In this document: positions 31,444 through 41,835 of the stretch, in pieces
Layout: each line of letters opens with the position of its first letter
Position numbering within the stretch: the stretch's first letter is position 1
Translations under genes and position numbers: made by a program
The notes under the pieces: model-generated
Seen by the model: the letters and a program-made list of their open reading frames with translations, nothing else
Databases searched by the model: none
What the model was told of the DNA's origin: nothing
Source: Distichodus sexfasciatus
Taxonomy: Eukaryota; Chordata; Actinopteri; Characiformes; Distichodontidae
DNA length: 64,000 bases
Direction: 5' to 3'
NCBI GenBank assembly: GCA_032718565.1
Contig: JAVGVS010000023.1
Span: forward strand, 3,383,548 to 3,447,547

Positions 31444-32378
31444 CGTGTCATCGCCTCAAAAACCAGCAGTAAACGTCCATCATGAAGAAGTGTCTTACCG
31501 CAGGGAAGTTATCAGATCGGCAAAGTGTTTTTTTCACTCATTAACCTGCCAGCAGGTCAAAATCTAAAATAAAATCTTTTTCAGGCCCCTCCTTCTAAAT
31601 GTGTAGGCGGATGGCTCAATTGTTTCGAGACTGGAAAAGGAGGAAATCGTCTCTATAAATAGCTTCAGATAACATCAACATTCAATATGACTTGCAGTTG
31701 AAGCGGCGGAGCCTCTTCCTCTGTCCGAAAAGAGGACCACATGCAAATCTCGGTGCTGTTAGTCTTACAAAAGGAGCTTCCTTTGGGCCGCAAAGTTCCT
31801 GAATGCAAGTCTGGGGCTTCCCTGCCTGGTTTCGCCATTTGCCCCACTTATTTATTTATCTGTTTTTCTTCCCTCTCACTTGGCCTCGTTTTCTTGATGA
31901 GGGACAAATGAGCACAGCGGAGGCTGTATCGAGTGGGTCGTCCTTTGCCAAGGGCCTGCAGTTTGAGGCCTTTTCCTTCTTGCTAAGAGGGCACTTACTT
32001 GGGGAGAGGCAACTCAAAGAGAGGACTGTTTTTGATGGGAGTAGAAAAGCGCAGTTTCGTCAACTATGAAGTTGAGGGTCACATTTGACTGTAGTTACTA
32101 AGAGGTGGTGTTGCTTATGTAATTGAGATTACGTAAGCATACAAACTCGATTTTTTTCCCCATCAGGGAAAATAACAAATTCTTTCAGTGGTTCAGAAGG
32201 TGTTGAAGGATTAAAGGGATCCTTGCTGGAAGGGATTTTAGCTTTGGTCGCAGTCTTTACTTAGTGAACTGAATATTTTTGGCTGAACAATGGTCAGAGA
32301 AGAATAACGACAAGGTCAGTGAAGCCAGACTGTCTCCTGATGTCACCCTCAACTGGCCTGATGGAGGCAGTTCACGGA
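31444..32378. other. Unique sequence with a candidate regulatory segment
   Basis: From about 31590 to 31850 the sequence is complex and contains an exact octamer ATGCAAAT at 31741-31748 plus GCTATAAATAGC-like and TTTATTTATT motifs. No gene is recognised. The regulatory reading is speculative. Confidence 0.25.
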
Positions 32379-32413
32379 ATTCATGAGATGCTATTATCCA
32401 GAGTGATCTACAG
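32379..32413 (-). mobile_element. SINE type 2 tail scrap
   Basis: CATGAGATGCTATTATCCAG then AGTGATCTACAG is a diverged reverse complement of the type 2 tail (CTGTAAGTCGCTCTGGATAA form). It abuts a second retroelement end. Confidence 0.5.
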
Positions 32414-32415
32414 TT

Positions 32416-32650
32416 CAGAATCAGAATGAAGTTTATTGCCAAGTATGTTGCATGTACAAGGAATTTGGTGCTTGGTACTAGAACAATTAAGGTAAAACGT
32501 CTGAAAGAATAGAAAAGTAATTAATCTAAATTATTAGAAAATAAAGAAAAAGGGATCTAACAATATACAGATTTAAAATTAGACATGCTTAAACAGAGTG
32601 CAAGCCATACAGTAAATCACAGAGTGCAAGCCACACAGTAAATCATAGAA
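32416..32650 (-). mobile_element. Retrotransposon 3' end (CAGAATGAAGTTTATTGCC type)
   Basis: AGAATCAGAATGAAGTTTAT followed by TGCCAAGTATGTTGCATGTA and CAAGGAATTTGGTGCTTGG is a common teleost interspersed sequence, likely the reverse complement of a LINE 3' end. CAGAGTGCAAGCCAYACAGT is tandemly duplicated at about 32595-32645. Confidence 0.6.
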
Positions 32651-32818
32651 TTGACGTTTTTCGTAATTACTGGGGCAGCCTCTCTTGGGAGACTTGGGTT
32701 TAAGGGGATCTTGGGGTTCGATGAAGGTAGTTCTGGCAGTAGGTTGGAGTCAGATTTGAATTTATGACCTTTGTCCATAGGCAAACATCTTACCATTAAG
32801 CAATCTCCACCACCCCAA
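32651..32818 (-). mobile_element. SINE type 2 (V-SINE-like), reverse copy
   Basis: AATTACTGGGGCAGCCTCTC, GGGGTTCGATGAAGGTAGTT, CTGGCAGTAGGTTGG, GATTTGAATTTATGACC and ACCATTAAGCAATCTCCACC align in reverse with the copy at 38754-38951. The head is at the right. Moderately diverged. Confidence 0.72.
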
Positions 32819-32932
32819 TAGAGAGAGACTCGACCAATGTCTTTGTGAGTTTGGATAAGGTAGGACGGGGAGCTTACTCCGGAGCTCAGCTTGACAGATT
32901 GCTGGTTTATTTTTGATCAGGCGGCGGGGGAA

Positions 32933-32972
<40 letters not shown>
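32933..32972. repeat. Poly(G)40 homopolymer
   Basis: An uninterrupted run of 40 G on the plus strand, preceded by GGCGGGGGAA and followed by TGGAGAAAAAAGG. Runs this long are rare in genomes and hard to sequence, so the exact length may be an assembly artefact. Confidence 0.92.
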
Positions 32973-32973
<1 letters not shown>

Positions 32974-33462
32974 GGAGAAAAAAGGAATATGGAAGGAGGG
33001 AGACAGATGGAGGGAGAGCATATGCTGTATCCAGGGGGAAAGAGAAAAGGCTGAGATGATCTAGCCTGAAAAGCTCAGAGCACAAAAAAAAACAGGATTG
33101 ACAGCAAATGAGGGACCCTGAAATGGCTCACAACAGTTGGACCTTTTTGTCCAGCGTCTCAGCAGTTTCTCTGCATCTGGGGTGCAGTATTTGACTGGAC
33201 TTGAGTCAAAATATCTTGCATGTCTTTTCTCCTTAGTCATCCATCACTCACTTTCTCTCTTTCTCTCTCTTGTTGTCCTGGCACACTCTGCTCAGTCAGA
33301 ATGGCGACGAGCACTCTTGTTGCCAGATGTGGCTGAAAATGAACAGCTGTTGATCCGTCGCCCAGCTGCCTCTTCTCTAGCTGTCGCCTTGACGACCGCA
33401 TCTCTTCTCTTCCCAACTTAATGGTCCTGGAAAATGAGGGGCACAGCCAGGATCGTGGCTTC

Positions 33463-33493
<31 letters not shown>

Positions 33494-33520
33494 TTCTCCA
33501 TCTCTCTCCCCCTCCCTTGC
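32973..33520. other. Mixed low-complexity and unique sequence
   Basis: Purine-rich at 32975-33060, unique at 33060-33235, CT-rich at 33245-33270 and (CT)n at about 33466-33493. No gene is recognised. Confidence 0.5.
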
Positions 33521-34179
33521 TTTGTCTCTCATCATGTGTCAAAGTGGCATTTGTGTTTGTCTTTGATCAACTCTCTGCTTCTGCTGGCCTTGTTTGATCG
33601 AAGCAAAGGAAATGGAAAGCAACCCAGGTAGCGACCGGCTGCATTTCCCCCGAGCTCCAATAAAATCTAAATTGAGTAAACCCGAGAAAAAAAAATTCTT
33701 TGGTCCACTTTATTAGTTTTCATCTTGGCTGAAAATATTAAGAATGAGTCACGGCCCTATCGTCCGTTAGCACAAAGATTAGTCACAGTGACCTAATATC
33801 TTGTTTCTGTTCCTGGGTCACATTTCCAAGCAAACTCAGTCTTTTTTGTTGTTGTTTTTAAATGGGCTTTTCATGTCCTGAAGGAATGGTGCACAGAATA
33901 GAAAAGAACAATTCCCGCATTGTCTTGCATCCTGAGTCATACCCCTGCAGGGGTATTTTTTACCAGGACAGATGCTTGGCCATGAAAGTACAAACACTGA
34001 TGAAGAGATTTATGTTGAACATACTTGTTGTACTTATGTCACATCCTTAGAAGGTACCATACAAATTGGCCAGCATTTTATGTGAAAAAGGGACCTTGAC
34101 AGGCAAAGCATTTGTGACACGCTTCAGCTGCAACCTTTCACGGTGGTGACTTGTAGTTTAGAAAAAAGTTTAACTAAGC
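33521..34179. other. Unique sequence
   Basis: No gene or repeat is recognised. Confidence 0.4.
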
Positions 34180-34275
34180 GCATCAATAAAAGTAATTTAA
34201 TTAAATTCAGTTTCATTTGTATAGTGGTTTCTACAACAGACACCGTCACAAAGCAGCTTTACATATTACTGCGCC
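34180..34275 (-). mobile_element. Non-LTR retrotransposon 3' tail, reverse copy
   Basis: AATTAAATTCAGTTTCATTT, GTATAGTGGTTTCTACAACA and GACACCGTCACAAAGCAGC are the reverse complement of the tail seen at 4625-4826 (GACAATGTCTGTTGTAGAGAG...GAATTGAA). Confidence 0.7.
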
Positions 34276-36060
34276 CAGGCCTTCAAGAAGGAATTATAAA
34301 TGAGCATATACTGATCATAAGCATATTTTTATATTCCAGTAGGCGGCTGTGTCTCTGAAGAGGTCTAAAGTATGGCAACAAAATGAGCCTATAAGAGCTT
34401 GCTTTAAACAGAAATGTGTGTGCTGCTTGTCTCATTATTCCAATAAATCCATGGTAGAAGGTGGAAGTGCTCAAGTTAGCACGCAACCAATTTGTGGCCA
34501 GCATTAATACTGAGGTAACTTAATACTGAAGGTTTTAGTTTGAATAAATTACCACAGTATTAATAACTAAACTATAATAATCTAATTAAAGAATGCACCT
34601 GAGGTTCTTAATGTCTTACCTTAAACTAACATTAGAGATAGCACTGGCATCTGAACTAGCAATAAAAAGGTGTACTGCTTGCATCTGCCATGTTTTCCAA
34701 CATTCAAATATTCACAGAACTTTTGTTGTCAAGATGAGCAAGCTTTGACTAGAAGAGAATGACTTACAGACCAGGATTCAATTACAGTGCCACTGCAGCT
34801 CTCATCTAACGAACTTCATTATGGGATTGCTTTCACTGTGACTGCTACATGTTACTCTGCCTCCCATATTCTTCCAAAATAAGTAACCTCAAAAAGCAGC
34901 CGCCTTCCCAAAATCGACAACATCCAACTTGCGGAGGCAGAAAATACTACACAAAAGTGCTGTTTGCTTAATCAGCGGATTTCCAAGACCGTCTTCACTG
35001 TGTTATTTAATCCTTCAGCCTTGAATCAATAATGAAACTTTTACCTCAGTAGTAATAAATGAGCAAAAATAGGGATTTTCAAATGTCAGCCCTGAAAAGA
35101 AGGTTAGCACTAGCATCTAGATAACTAGATAACTTAGCAAGTAAACACATTCAAATATCATGTAGTTTTTGAATTTCTTGCCTAAAATTAAGCTGGATCA
35201 GTAGCTTTTGATAATGACAGTCTTGGGAAAGTTCATTTTAAACTGTAGGTTTTGAAGCTACACACTACTTCTAAAAGTTGCAAAGCTACAGTATAGTAGT
35301 TAGCTACACTACAAGCTACGGAGATCTAGTAGCTAACTACATCAAAGCTGTTTCATGCAGTGATACTATATATTTGTGCTGTAGGGTACTCAAAGAAAAT
35401 GAGCTAAAATGTGAAATATGATGTTCAAAGTAATATGAAATCAACGTAATGTTTGAAAATGTAATGACTTTGGAAGCAGAAAGCATTTTGGTTTCGGCCT
35501 AGATATGTTAAACTCAAATATGTCATACATTTTGATACAGATTCACGTTTGTGAATTTGGACTTCATCGTCCGACTCCATGTCGCAGCTGCCAAGAGCGT
35601 GTTGTGATGCAATGAGCTATCAGATGCCACTTCTCTGAATTCAACACCAATCAGAAACACATGGTAGTTGAAAATACCCATCTTTGTACCTTCCAGTGTG
35701 TGAAAGGAACTAGATAAATAAATTATTTAGCCATGAAATAATAATTTAGCCAAAATAAGGTTCCTTAGGTAGCCGGTGAATTCCAAAAGAGACCCCCTTC
35801 ATCCTAAAGGCTGCACTGAGGGGCTGCTTACTTTGTCCCTTTCCTGCAGTCTCCCCACAAGTGGCATTTAATGACATAACACAGTGTCATTTGAACCTGC
35901 AGCCTTGAATTAACATTGCAATAATGGAACATTCACCTCACTTATTCATTTATAAATGAACAATAATTAATGAAAGCAAGCTTGTGATGTTCTGAACATC
36001 ATAACTAGTGAATGTAATGCATTGTGAAGCTCTATCTGACCCATCGTTCTTTCTTGACCT
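34276..36060. other. Long unique stretch with one short repeat
   Basis: At about 35222-35345 CTTGGGAAAGTTCATTTTAA, AAGCTACACACTAC and repeated TAGCTACACTACAAGCTACG resemble a teleost GTTGGGAAAGTTAC-type repeat. The remainder is unique and AT-rich with no recognised gene. Confidence 0.4.
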
Positions 36061-36540
36061 ACACTGTTTTTTGCAGCGCTTTTGAAATTAATTGTACACG
36101 GAACACATAACTGCAAAAAATGTCAATGTCCGCAGCGGAATGATTCACGGGCTACTTCAGATGCTTTTTATTTAAAACGCAAACGTCCTCCAGTGTGTTT
36201 ACCACATCACAGGATTACAGCCCAAGTGAATAGACACTTTTGTATAATCCATAAAGCAGCGCCGCGTGTGCATTTTACCACCATATGGCTGTATTTGAGT
36301 GAAAAATGAAAAGGTTTTTTTTTTACCTTATTTGTCTGTGAAATTTCTGTAGAAATTGCTGTCTAATTGACCGCTGTGGCTTAATATCTTTGATTGCTTC
36401 GAGGAAGCGCTCACCAAGCCTAGTTTAGCGTGATTTGATTGAAACGCCAGGTTAATTGGAGCTTGTTAATGTTTGAAGAAGTCAAATTGTACAGATGACT
36501 TTACAGCAGCTGTGTGACGTCTTCAAGTACTAGATGGTTG
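36061..36540. other. Candidate conserved non-coding region
   Basis: Complex unique sequence with balanced composition, including CATCACAGGATTACAGCCCA, AAAGCAGCGCCGCGTGTGCA and CCAGGTTAATTGGAGCTTGT. GGATTA (Otx/Pitx-type) and TTAATTGG (homeodomain-type) cores are present. A short open frame here (36082-36309) has no recognised domain. Regulatory function is only inferred. Confidence 0.25.
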
Positions 36541-36592
36541 CAGTCTCTTTAGAACTTTGATCTGGAAGTGACTGTATGAGAAGTATTTTTAC

Positions 36593-37003
36593 TAGGACTG
36601 GGCAATCAAGAGTTAATCCAATTCTGTTCACAACCTCTACGTAATTATAATAACCATGATTTCTTATTCTTATTCTTATTCTTATTATTTATTATTATTA
36701 TTTTTTTTACATTTTTACAATTCTATTAATACTTTCTCCAGTGTATATTACTGTTATCTCCCCTTTAAAACATACTACTGGGTATGACTACATCTGTGTG
36801 TGTTTTCTTTAATTCCTTAAAAATCAAAAGACATTCACTTTCTTTGAAAACAAAACCTAGATTTAATAGTTGAACATATTTACAGCACAAACCTTGTCAG
36901 TGAAATATGAGTGCTAAAAAGAAAACAACATTTGTGTTAGTCATAATTGAGATAAAATGTTCTATTAATTGTGATTGATTTATGGTCATATGACCCAGCC
37001 CTA
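36593..37003. mobile_element. Family A-related MITE (411 bp), uninterrupted
   Basis: The left end TAGGACTGGGCAATCA and right end TATGACCCAGCCCTA share a TAGGGCTGGG inverted terminus. The interior includes AAAACATACTACTGGG, AGACATTCACTTTC and CATATTTACAGCACAAACC, collinear with 23549-24218 once the SINE there is removed. A TTCTTA/TTATTC simple repeat at 36662-36705 lies inside. Confidence 0.78.
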
Positions 37004-37480
37004 GTTTTAAGAACTTTGCCCAGTTTGTGCCAATGTTATTGCATACTGAGACTTCTTTTTGTAGTGATTTATTTTGCCTGCTTTTTGCCTGTTTTTGGGA
37101 CTTACAATGTTCATCTTGCCTTTCTTATTGTTGCCTATTGATCTTTTTGATTGTCAGATCACCTTTGTTGGATGTGTTTGCTGCTCTTTGATTCTTTTTG
37201 TATGACTATGCGTCTGCTACAAGTCCTTGTCCTTAATAAAATGCTTTATGCATTTGAGTCCAAGTAGGTCTGGGCAGTATATTGAGTGCCATAATATGAA
37301 TATGCTTTAATACAACGTTTGAAAATAAAAATATCAGGAAACGTTAATGTAATAGGTTCCACTAAAGTCAGCGTGCAGTCATTGTGACTAACGTCTTCAT
37401 CCTGTTTAGCCTCTTTAAAGCCAGAAGCAGTTAATAGAGTTGTTGTTTGAACACTTGCTCTTGCCATGTTTATTTGTTCA
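37004..37480. other. AT-rich unique sequence
   Basis: No gene or known repeat is recognised. Confidence 0.4.
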
Positions 37481-37604
37481 CAGTGCTTAGGGGTGGTATC
37501 TTTCTTATGAGTACCTCAGTGACACATTTATTGGTGTGAGACTTGAACCGAAGATCATCCAATCACAGGGCCAACTCCCTAACCATTACACTACCAAATG
37601 CCCC
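37481..37604 (-). mobile_element. SINE type 3, reverse copy, 5' half
   Basis: GAGTACCTCAGTGACACATT, GAGACTTGAACCGAAGATCA and GCCAACTCCCTAACCATTAC are the reverse complement of the tRNA-like head of the SINE at 45785-46030. The downstream half is missing. Confidence 0.75.
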
Positions 37605-37639
37605 AAAACGAATTTGAGCCACAATCTGTAAGATTCATT

Positions 37640-38280
37640 TTCTTTTAGAGATATCAATATTCATACAGTTCCTTTAATTTACATTGTCAAATATACTGAT
37701 CACAAATATTCTCACAAAATGTTAGCTATTGTATTTACTGCATATAGAAATGTGCTTAAAATCGGGAAATATTAATTAACAGAGAACTAAAACTCAGCAC
37801 ACAAGGCCTCACACAAACACATACTTATAATGGCACTGTAGAAAAAGCTTAGATTCTAGCCTCAATATTTTCTTATTTATTTAAAAGGAACTAAATTTAG
37901 CAGCCAGGCGACTCGTGTCTTTAATAATGAGTGCATTTAGCAGCAGCAGCGACAAACAATATTTTAAAATCTCTCCTATTACCGGTAATTTAGGGAGTTT
38001 TGTGTTCTCCTGAATAGCGCCGGTGTGTTTTCTCTTCGGGAGCTTGTGTGCAGTGCTGCTGCTGCTGTGGCCATCAGAACTTTGCACCAGTGAACAAAAC
38101 ACCTTTCTGTTTTTTGATCATTTAAAGTACTCCCACGCTTTCAAAGCCTTAGGTCTTTGAAAACTAGCAGCTGATTTGGAATCTGCTGCACGATCTTTTT
38201 TAAAAAAAATTGACGCATTAACTGCAGCCGGCCAAAAAAAGGGCTGGCATCCTTCAAGCATCATTTACGTAGCCCTAATT
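37640..38280 (+). mobile_element. Family B hAT-like copy
   Basis: GTAGAAAAAGCTTAGATTCT then AGCCTCAATATTTTC, GTGAACAAAACACCTTTCTG, AAAGTACTCCCACGC and GCCTTAGGTCTTTG match the family B order, and the right end reads ATTTACGTAGCCCTAA. A GCAGCAGCAGC / GCTGCTGCTGC pair of short runs is an individual oddity of this copy. Confidence 0.68.
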
Positions 38281-38753
38281 GGGACATTCTGACGAAGGCA
38301 ACGTGACTCCAGGGAGACGGAAAACGAGAGGAGAAAAGGAACGTGTGTTCAGAGCACAGCAAGAGGGAGGATTTGGGAGGTGGCTGTGCAAATTAATCTT
38401 AGCTCATGAGGTTTTGATGGGCTGTGATTGAGGGGTATTTTTGTGTGCAAAATGTGTGAGCATGGGAGTTTGTGTGTGTGTATGTGTTTATGGGATAGAA
38501 AGAACAAGATAGAGGGACAGTGTAGAGGGGATTAGCAGCTAAAATGGTGAATGGAGGGCTTACCATGTGAGGAAGTGTGATGCAATGACAGACTATTCAT
38601 TCTGTTGATGGGATCAGGAGTCTCTCTCTCTCTCTATATATATATACCAACTGCCAATACATTGTAACATTCAGTCAAGAAAGCTGACTTGCGAGATGAC
38701 CAAACCTACAGATCAGGTTTCAAATCCAATGAGAGTCCAGTCTTTCTTCTTAG
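38281..38753. other. Unique sequence with a CT/TA microsatellite
   Basis: CTCTCTCTCTCTCTATATATATATAC lies at about 38620-38646. Otherwise no recognised feature. Confidence 0.45.
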
Positions 38754-38951
38754 GGGATGCTGGTGGTATAGTGGTTGGGATACTTATCTGTGGACCAAGA
38801 GGTTATGCATTCAAATCCTACTTCTGGCACTACCATCATTGGATCCCTGAGCAAGACCCTTAACCCCAAGTTGCTCTCTGGGAGACTGTCCCTTTAATTG
38901 ACAAAGTCTCTCTGGATAAGAGTATCTGCTAATGCCAGAAATGCAAATGTA
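38754..38951 (+). mobile_element. SINE type 2 (V-SINE-like), full-length copy
   Basis: The head GGTGGTATAGTGGTTGGGAT with B box GCATTCAAATCC is tRNA-derived. The body reads GGATCCCTGAGCAAGACCCT, TAACCCCAAGTTGCTCTCTG and GGAGACTGTCC, and the tail CTCTGGATAAGAGTATCTGC then TAATGCCAGAAATGCAAATG resembles the LINE-derived 3' tail shared by V-SINE-type elements. This is the reference copy for the fragments at 12985, 29121, 32651, 41303, 43808 and 60513. Confidence 0.88.
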
Positions 38952-39221
38952 ATATATTTCTCTCTCTCTCTAAATGAGCCTTGGCCAGCTGGGCCTTGAC
39001 CCCAGAGAGCCTTTTGCTATGTGGTCCTGCCACCATCCCATCGAGCACATTTTTGATTTTTGCCCAGATGGGTTTCTGTGGCCACACATCAACCGACTGG
39101 GCAGCACTTTGATTAGGGACAAGTGTGACTGACAGCCACAGTGGCCAGTTTGGTCACCTCTTTAAAGGCCTTCTACTTTTTGTCCGATGTGATGTCATTA
39201 CAAGGTATGTAAAAAAACAAG
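38952..39221. other. Unique sequence
   Basis: A short CTCTCTCTC run lies at 38960-38970. No gene is recognised. Confidence 0.4.
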
Positions 39222-39525
39222 CTTCATCACTTTCTGATATTATATTGATTTCAGTGGACAACAATTCAACATCTGCCAATATCACAAAGTCTACAATATG
39301 ATTCTGATTCACTTCACTTCAGGAGCCAGCAATCGATATAAGACAATATCATATGCTGATGTAACAAAATCACTTTTATTTATATAAAATCACAAAAAGC
39401 AATTACAGCAATGACACTATCATTTTACATTTTATTCCTAAGCTCAGCCAGGTATTTATATGAAAAATAGTCTTCTATTTTAATGAAAACAGACTTCTTG
39501 ATCAATATAAATTGACGTTACGCTA
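39222..39525 (-). mobile_element. Family C DNA transposon copy, inverted
   Basis: TTCAGGAGCCAGCAATCGAT then ATAAGACAATATCATATGCTG is the reverse complement of the ATGATATTGTCTCATAGCGA / CGCTGGCTCCTGAA block of the copy at 18981-19476. Further CTAAGCTCAGCCAGG matches its GAGCTCAGGAAT region. Confidence 0.68.
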
Positions 39526-39698
39526 TGTATGATTTCTCATCAACGCTTTACTTTGGGTTGATACATCAGTGTAGATCATTGTACCATTCCACCCCTTTGT
39601 TTCTTTCCCCTTGTGTTGCTTTATTTTCCCTTCCCTTCACCCACATTGTGAAAATCTTGGAAATCCCTGGATCAGGTAGAGAGGTAGAGTTGGAAGTA

Positions 39699-39735
<37 letters not shown>

Positions 39736-40272
39736 TGGGAGGACCTGGTTTGCACTTCAGAGCTGCAAACCAGAGATTTGGCTCTTTTAATCAGCACACG
39801 GTTCTCAATGGAGGAAAAAAAATGCAAAAAGCCACCTAATATAGAGCTCCCGCTGGGTATATGTGTGTGTGTGTGTGTGCGCACCCGTGTGTGTGTTTGC
39901 GTGTGCGGATAATAACACCACAAAGAAAAAACACCTGACTCTCTGTCCGGATAAGCCGCGGCAGGTTGGTGGGGTTTGCCTGGTCCAATCTTTAATACCG
40001 TGTCACGATTAAAACTTGGGGGTGGGGGAAGGGGGAGGAGATCAAAATCCCTATAGGGGTCAGGGATAAAGATCTAATGCTAAGCAACATGTCTGATGTA
40101 CTGGACCCAGACGTTTTGAACCTGTAACTACCTCCCGATGCTGTGATAGCAGGCTGGGGGGCCGTGAGGCGATACTGCATTCACTCGCAAATGGGAACTT
40201 GGAATTCTTAATCTAAAATACAGTACTTAAAATACATGTTCACACCTTTCTATGAGAACAGTAGTTCATTAA
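39526..40272. other. Unique sequence with GA and TG microsatellites
   Basis: (AG)15 lies at 39702-39731 and (TG)9 at 39862-39879, followed by GTGTGTGTGTTTGCGTGTG. No gene is recognised. A GGGGGTGGGGGAAGGGGGAGG G-rich stretch at 40018-40040 could form a quadruplex. Confidence 0.55.
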
Positions 40273-41055
40273 GGGTGTATTCACACCTGCCTTGTTTAAT
40301 TCGCTTAAAACGAACCCAAATTTGTTTCCTCCCTTGCTTCGGACCTTTTGGGCAGGTGTGAATGCAAGCACCCAAACTCAAGTGTGGACCAAACAAGCGT
40401 ACTAAGACCTAGCTGAAGAGGTGGTCTTGGTTCAGTTCCAAACGAACTCTGATACGGTTCGTTTAAGGTATGAAAGCAGCCCGACCTCGATTCGACCCAG
40501 TTGCAATAAAAATACCTTTTTGGATTTAACGGGTTCCCATCTTTGTCACACATTATAGGAAATAATTGCTTGGTTAACTACACAACACACACAGAGGTGT
40601 ATAGCCAGTGCTAGAAATGAGCCGTGGGGTAACATGGAGCTCTGAGGAGAGCTCTCCTTTGCAGCAGTCTTAGAGCATGCAAACTGGCGTTGCATCAAAC
40701 ATTGACGCTCAAACATTTCTGCAGACATATGTAATTGTATAAACCATATCGATATAATGACAAGGAGAACAGCACGCAAAATCTCCATGATTGTGTTCAG
40801 GGCCAGCGCTTCCATAACATACATCACACACTGTGCATAGGGCACCAAGTGCCAGAGAAGGTACCAAAAAAATTTGGTTAATGGAAAATCACCTTAATCA
40901 TAATGATCATAATAACGACATATTTAAAACAAAGCTGTTGTGCCTAGGGCGCCCAAATGGCTCGCACCGGTCCTGATTGTGTACTTTCACTTTGGGCTTC
41001 TCGCTTTACCCCACCCCACATGTTTCTGTCGAACGGTTGTCGAATGATTGAACGG
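40273..41055. mobile_element. Putative DNA transposon (GGGTGTATTCACACCTG), nested insertion inside
   Basis: The left end AAGGGTGTATTCACACCTGC, then CGAACCCAAATTTG, CAGGTGTGAATGCAAGC and CCAAACGAACTCTGATACGG is a recognisable teleost non-autonomous element. The right boundary is uncertain and set only approximately. A second element (40798-40975) is inserted in its right part. Confidence 0.5.
40798..40975. mobile_element. 178-bp hAT-like MITE with 8-bp target duplication
   Basis: The left end CAGGGCCAGCGC and the reverse complement of the right end, CAGGACCGGTGCGAGCC, are inverted repeats starting with the CAG typical of hAT ends. Flanks ATTGTGTT (40790-40797) and ATTGTGTA (40976-40983) form an 8-bp duplication with one mismatch. 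GCATAGGGCACC and TGCCTAGGGCGCCC lie just inside the two ends. Confidence 0.8.
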
Positions 41056-41073
41056 CCTTAGCACGTGCTAAGG
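41056..41073. other. Perfect 18-bp palindrome with E-box
   Basis: CCTTAGCACGTGCTAAGG is perfectly self-complementary, centred on the E-box CACGTG. It lies 12 bp left of the Tc1-like element. It could be a protein-binding site or a remnant of transposon ends. Confidence 0.5.
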
Positions 41074-41302
41074 AACAAATATGTACACTAGCCACTTTAT
41101 CAGGTAAAACCATGCTAGTACCAGGTTGGACCCCTTTACCCCTTTTGCATACAGAACTGCCTTATTTCTCTGTGGCATGGATTCAACAAAGTGCTGGAAA
41201 CATTCCTCTGAAATTTTAGACCATATTCACATGATAGCAATCACACAGTTGGTGCAGTTATGTTGGCTGCACATTCATGATGCGAATCCCCCGTTCCACC
41301 AC

Positions 41303-41380
41303 ATTTACATTTATGAAATTTGGCAGATTTCATTTCCACTTCATCTCCCATTTCCTAATTACAGTGGGCATTCATTAACC
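41303..41380 (-). mobile_element. SINE type 2 tail, nested in the Tc1 relic
   Basis: ATTTACATTTATGAAATTTG then GCAGATTTC and CCTAATTACAGTGGGCATTC are a diverged reverse complement of the type 2 tail. It interrupts the Tc1-like homology immediately after GTTCCACCAC. Confidence 0.5.
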
Positions 41381-41384
41381 CTTC

Positions 41385-41475
41385 ATATGAAGAAATTTGA
41401 TCTTAAAACACACTTATCTAGTTTTTAACAGGACTATGACATTCACTAGTGTTTTCTTATTTAAGATTTGTTCCT
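41385..41475 (+). repeat. Dispersed repeat shared with 45540-45640
   Basis: TCTTAAAACACACTTA and TGTTTTCTTATTTAAGATTT then GTTCCTAG match the reverse complement of 45540-45640 (GTTTTCTTATTTGAGATTTG, TTCTTAAAACCCACTTA). An unnamed family with two copies in opposite orientation, 4 kb apart. Confidence 0.55.
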
Positions 41476-41835
41476 AGTTAAGAAAAGAAACTGAAATGCT
41501 GAAGTGTAGTCTTATGCAAAGTGTTTGTGCAAAACGGTGTCTTCAGTTCTACAGTTGCATAATATATTATTTAAACATCTTAACTTTCTTAAAAATAGGT
41601 AACAAAAAAGCATAAGAACATATTTGTTGAGCAGATGATTGTATTTTCAGCAGTTTATGAAATATTCAGACCAGTCTTGCACCAACAACCATGTCACGTT
41701 CTAAGTCACTTAAGTGGTACTTTTTGCGCATTCTGTATCATTGGTTGGAATGCATTAAATTTCTGCCATGTGACTGATTGGCTGATTAGATATTTGCATT
41801 AATATCTATGTACCTAATAAAGTGATCCATCTGTA

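Larger units (their letters stand above)
41086..41833 (-). pseudogene. Tc1-like transposon, deleted and interrupted
   Basis: Inverted ends CACTAGCCACTTTATCAGG (left) and ACCTAATAAAGTGATCCATC (right) are flanked by TA (41084-41085 and 41834-41835), the Tc1/mariner target duplication. On the minus strand the right part (about 41650-41800) matches the start of a Tc1-like transposase gene and the left part (about 41110-41302) matches its end, with in-frame stops. The catalytic middle is gone, replaced by about 340 bp of other sequence that begins with a reversed SINE type 2 tail at 41303. It cannot encode an active enzyme. Confidence 0.82.

Noticed and set aside
36082..36309. Plus-strand frame rich in Lys/Arg/His and Cys
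   Set aside because: No zinc-finger spacing or other known pattern; treated as a possible non-coding element instead.
36593..37003. 8-bp hAT target duplication
   Set aside because: The flanks ATTTTTAC and GTTTTAAG do not match well enough, so the MITE call rests on its ends and on the copy at 23549.
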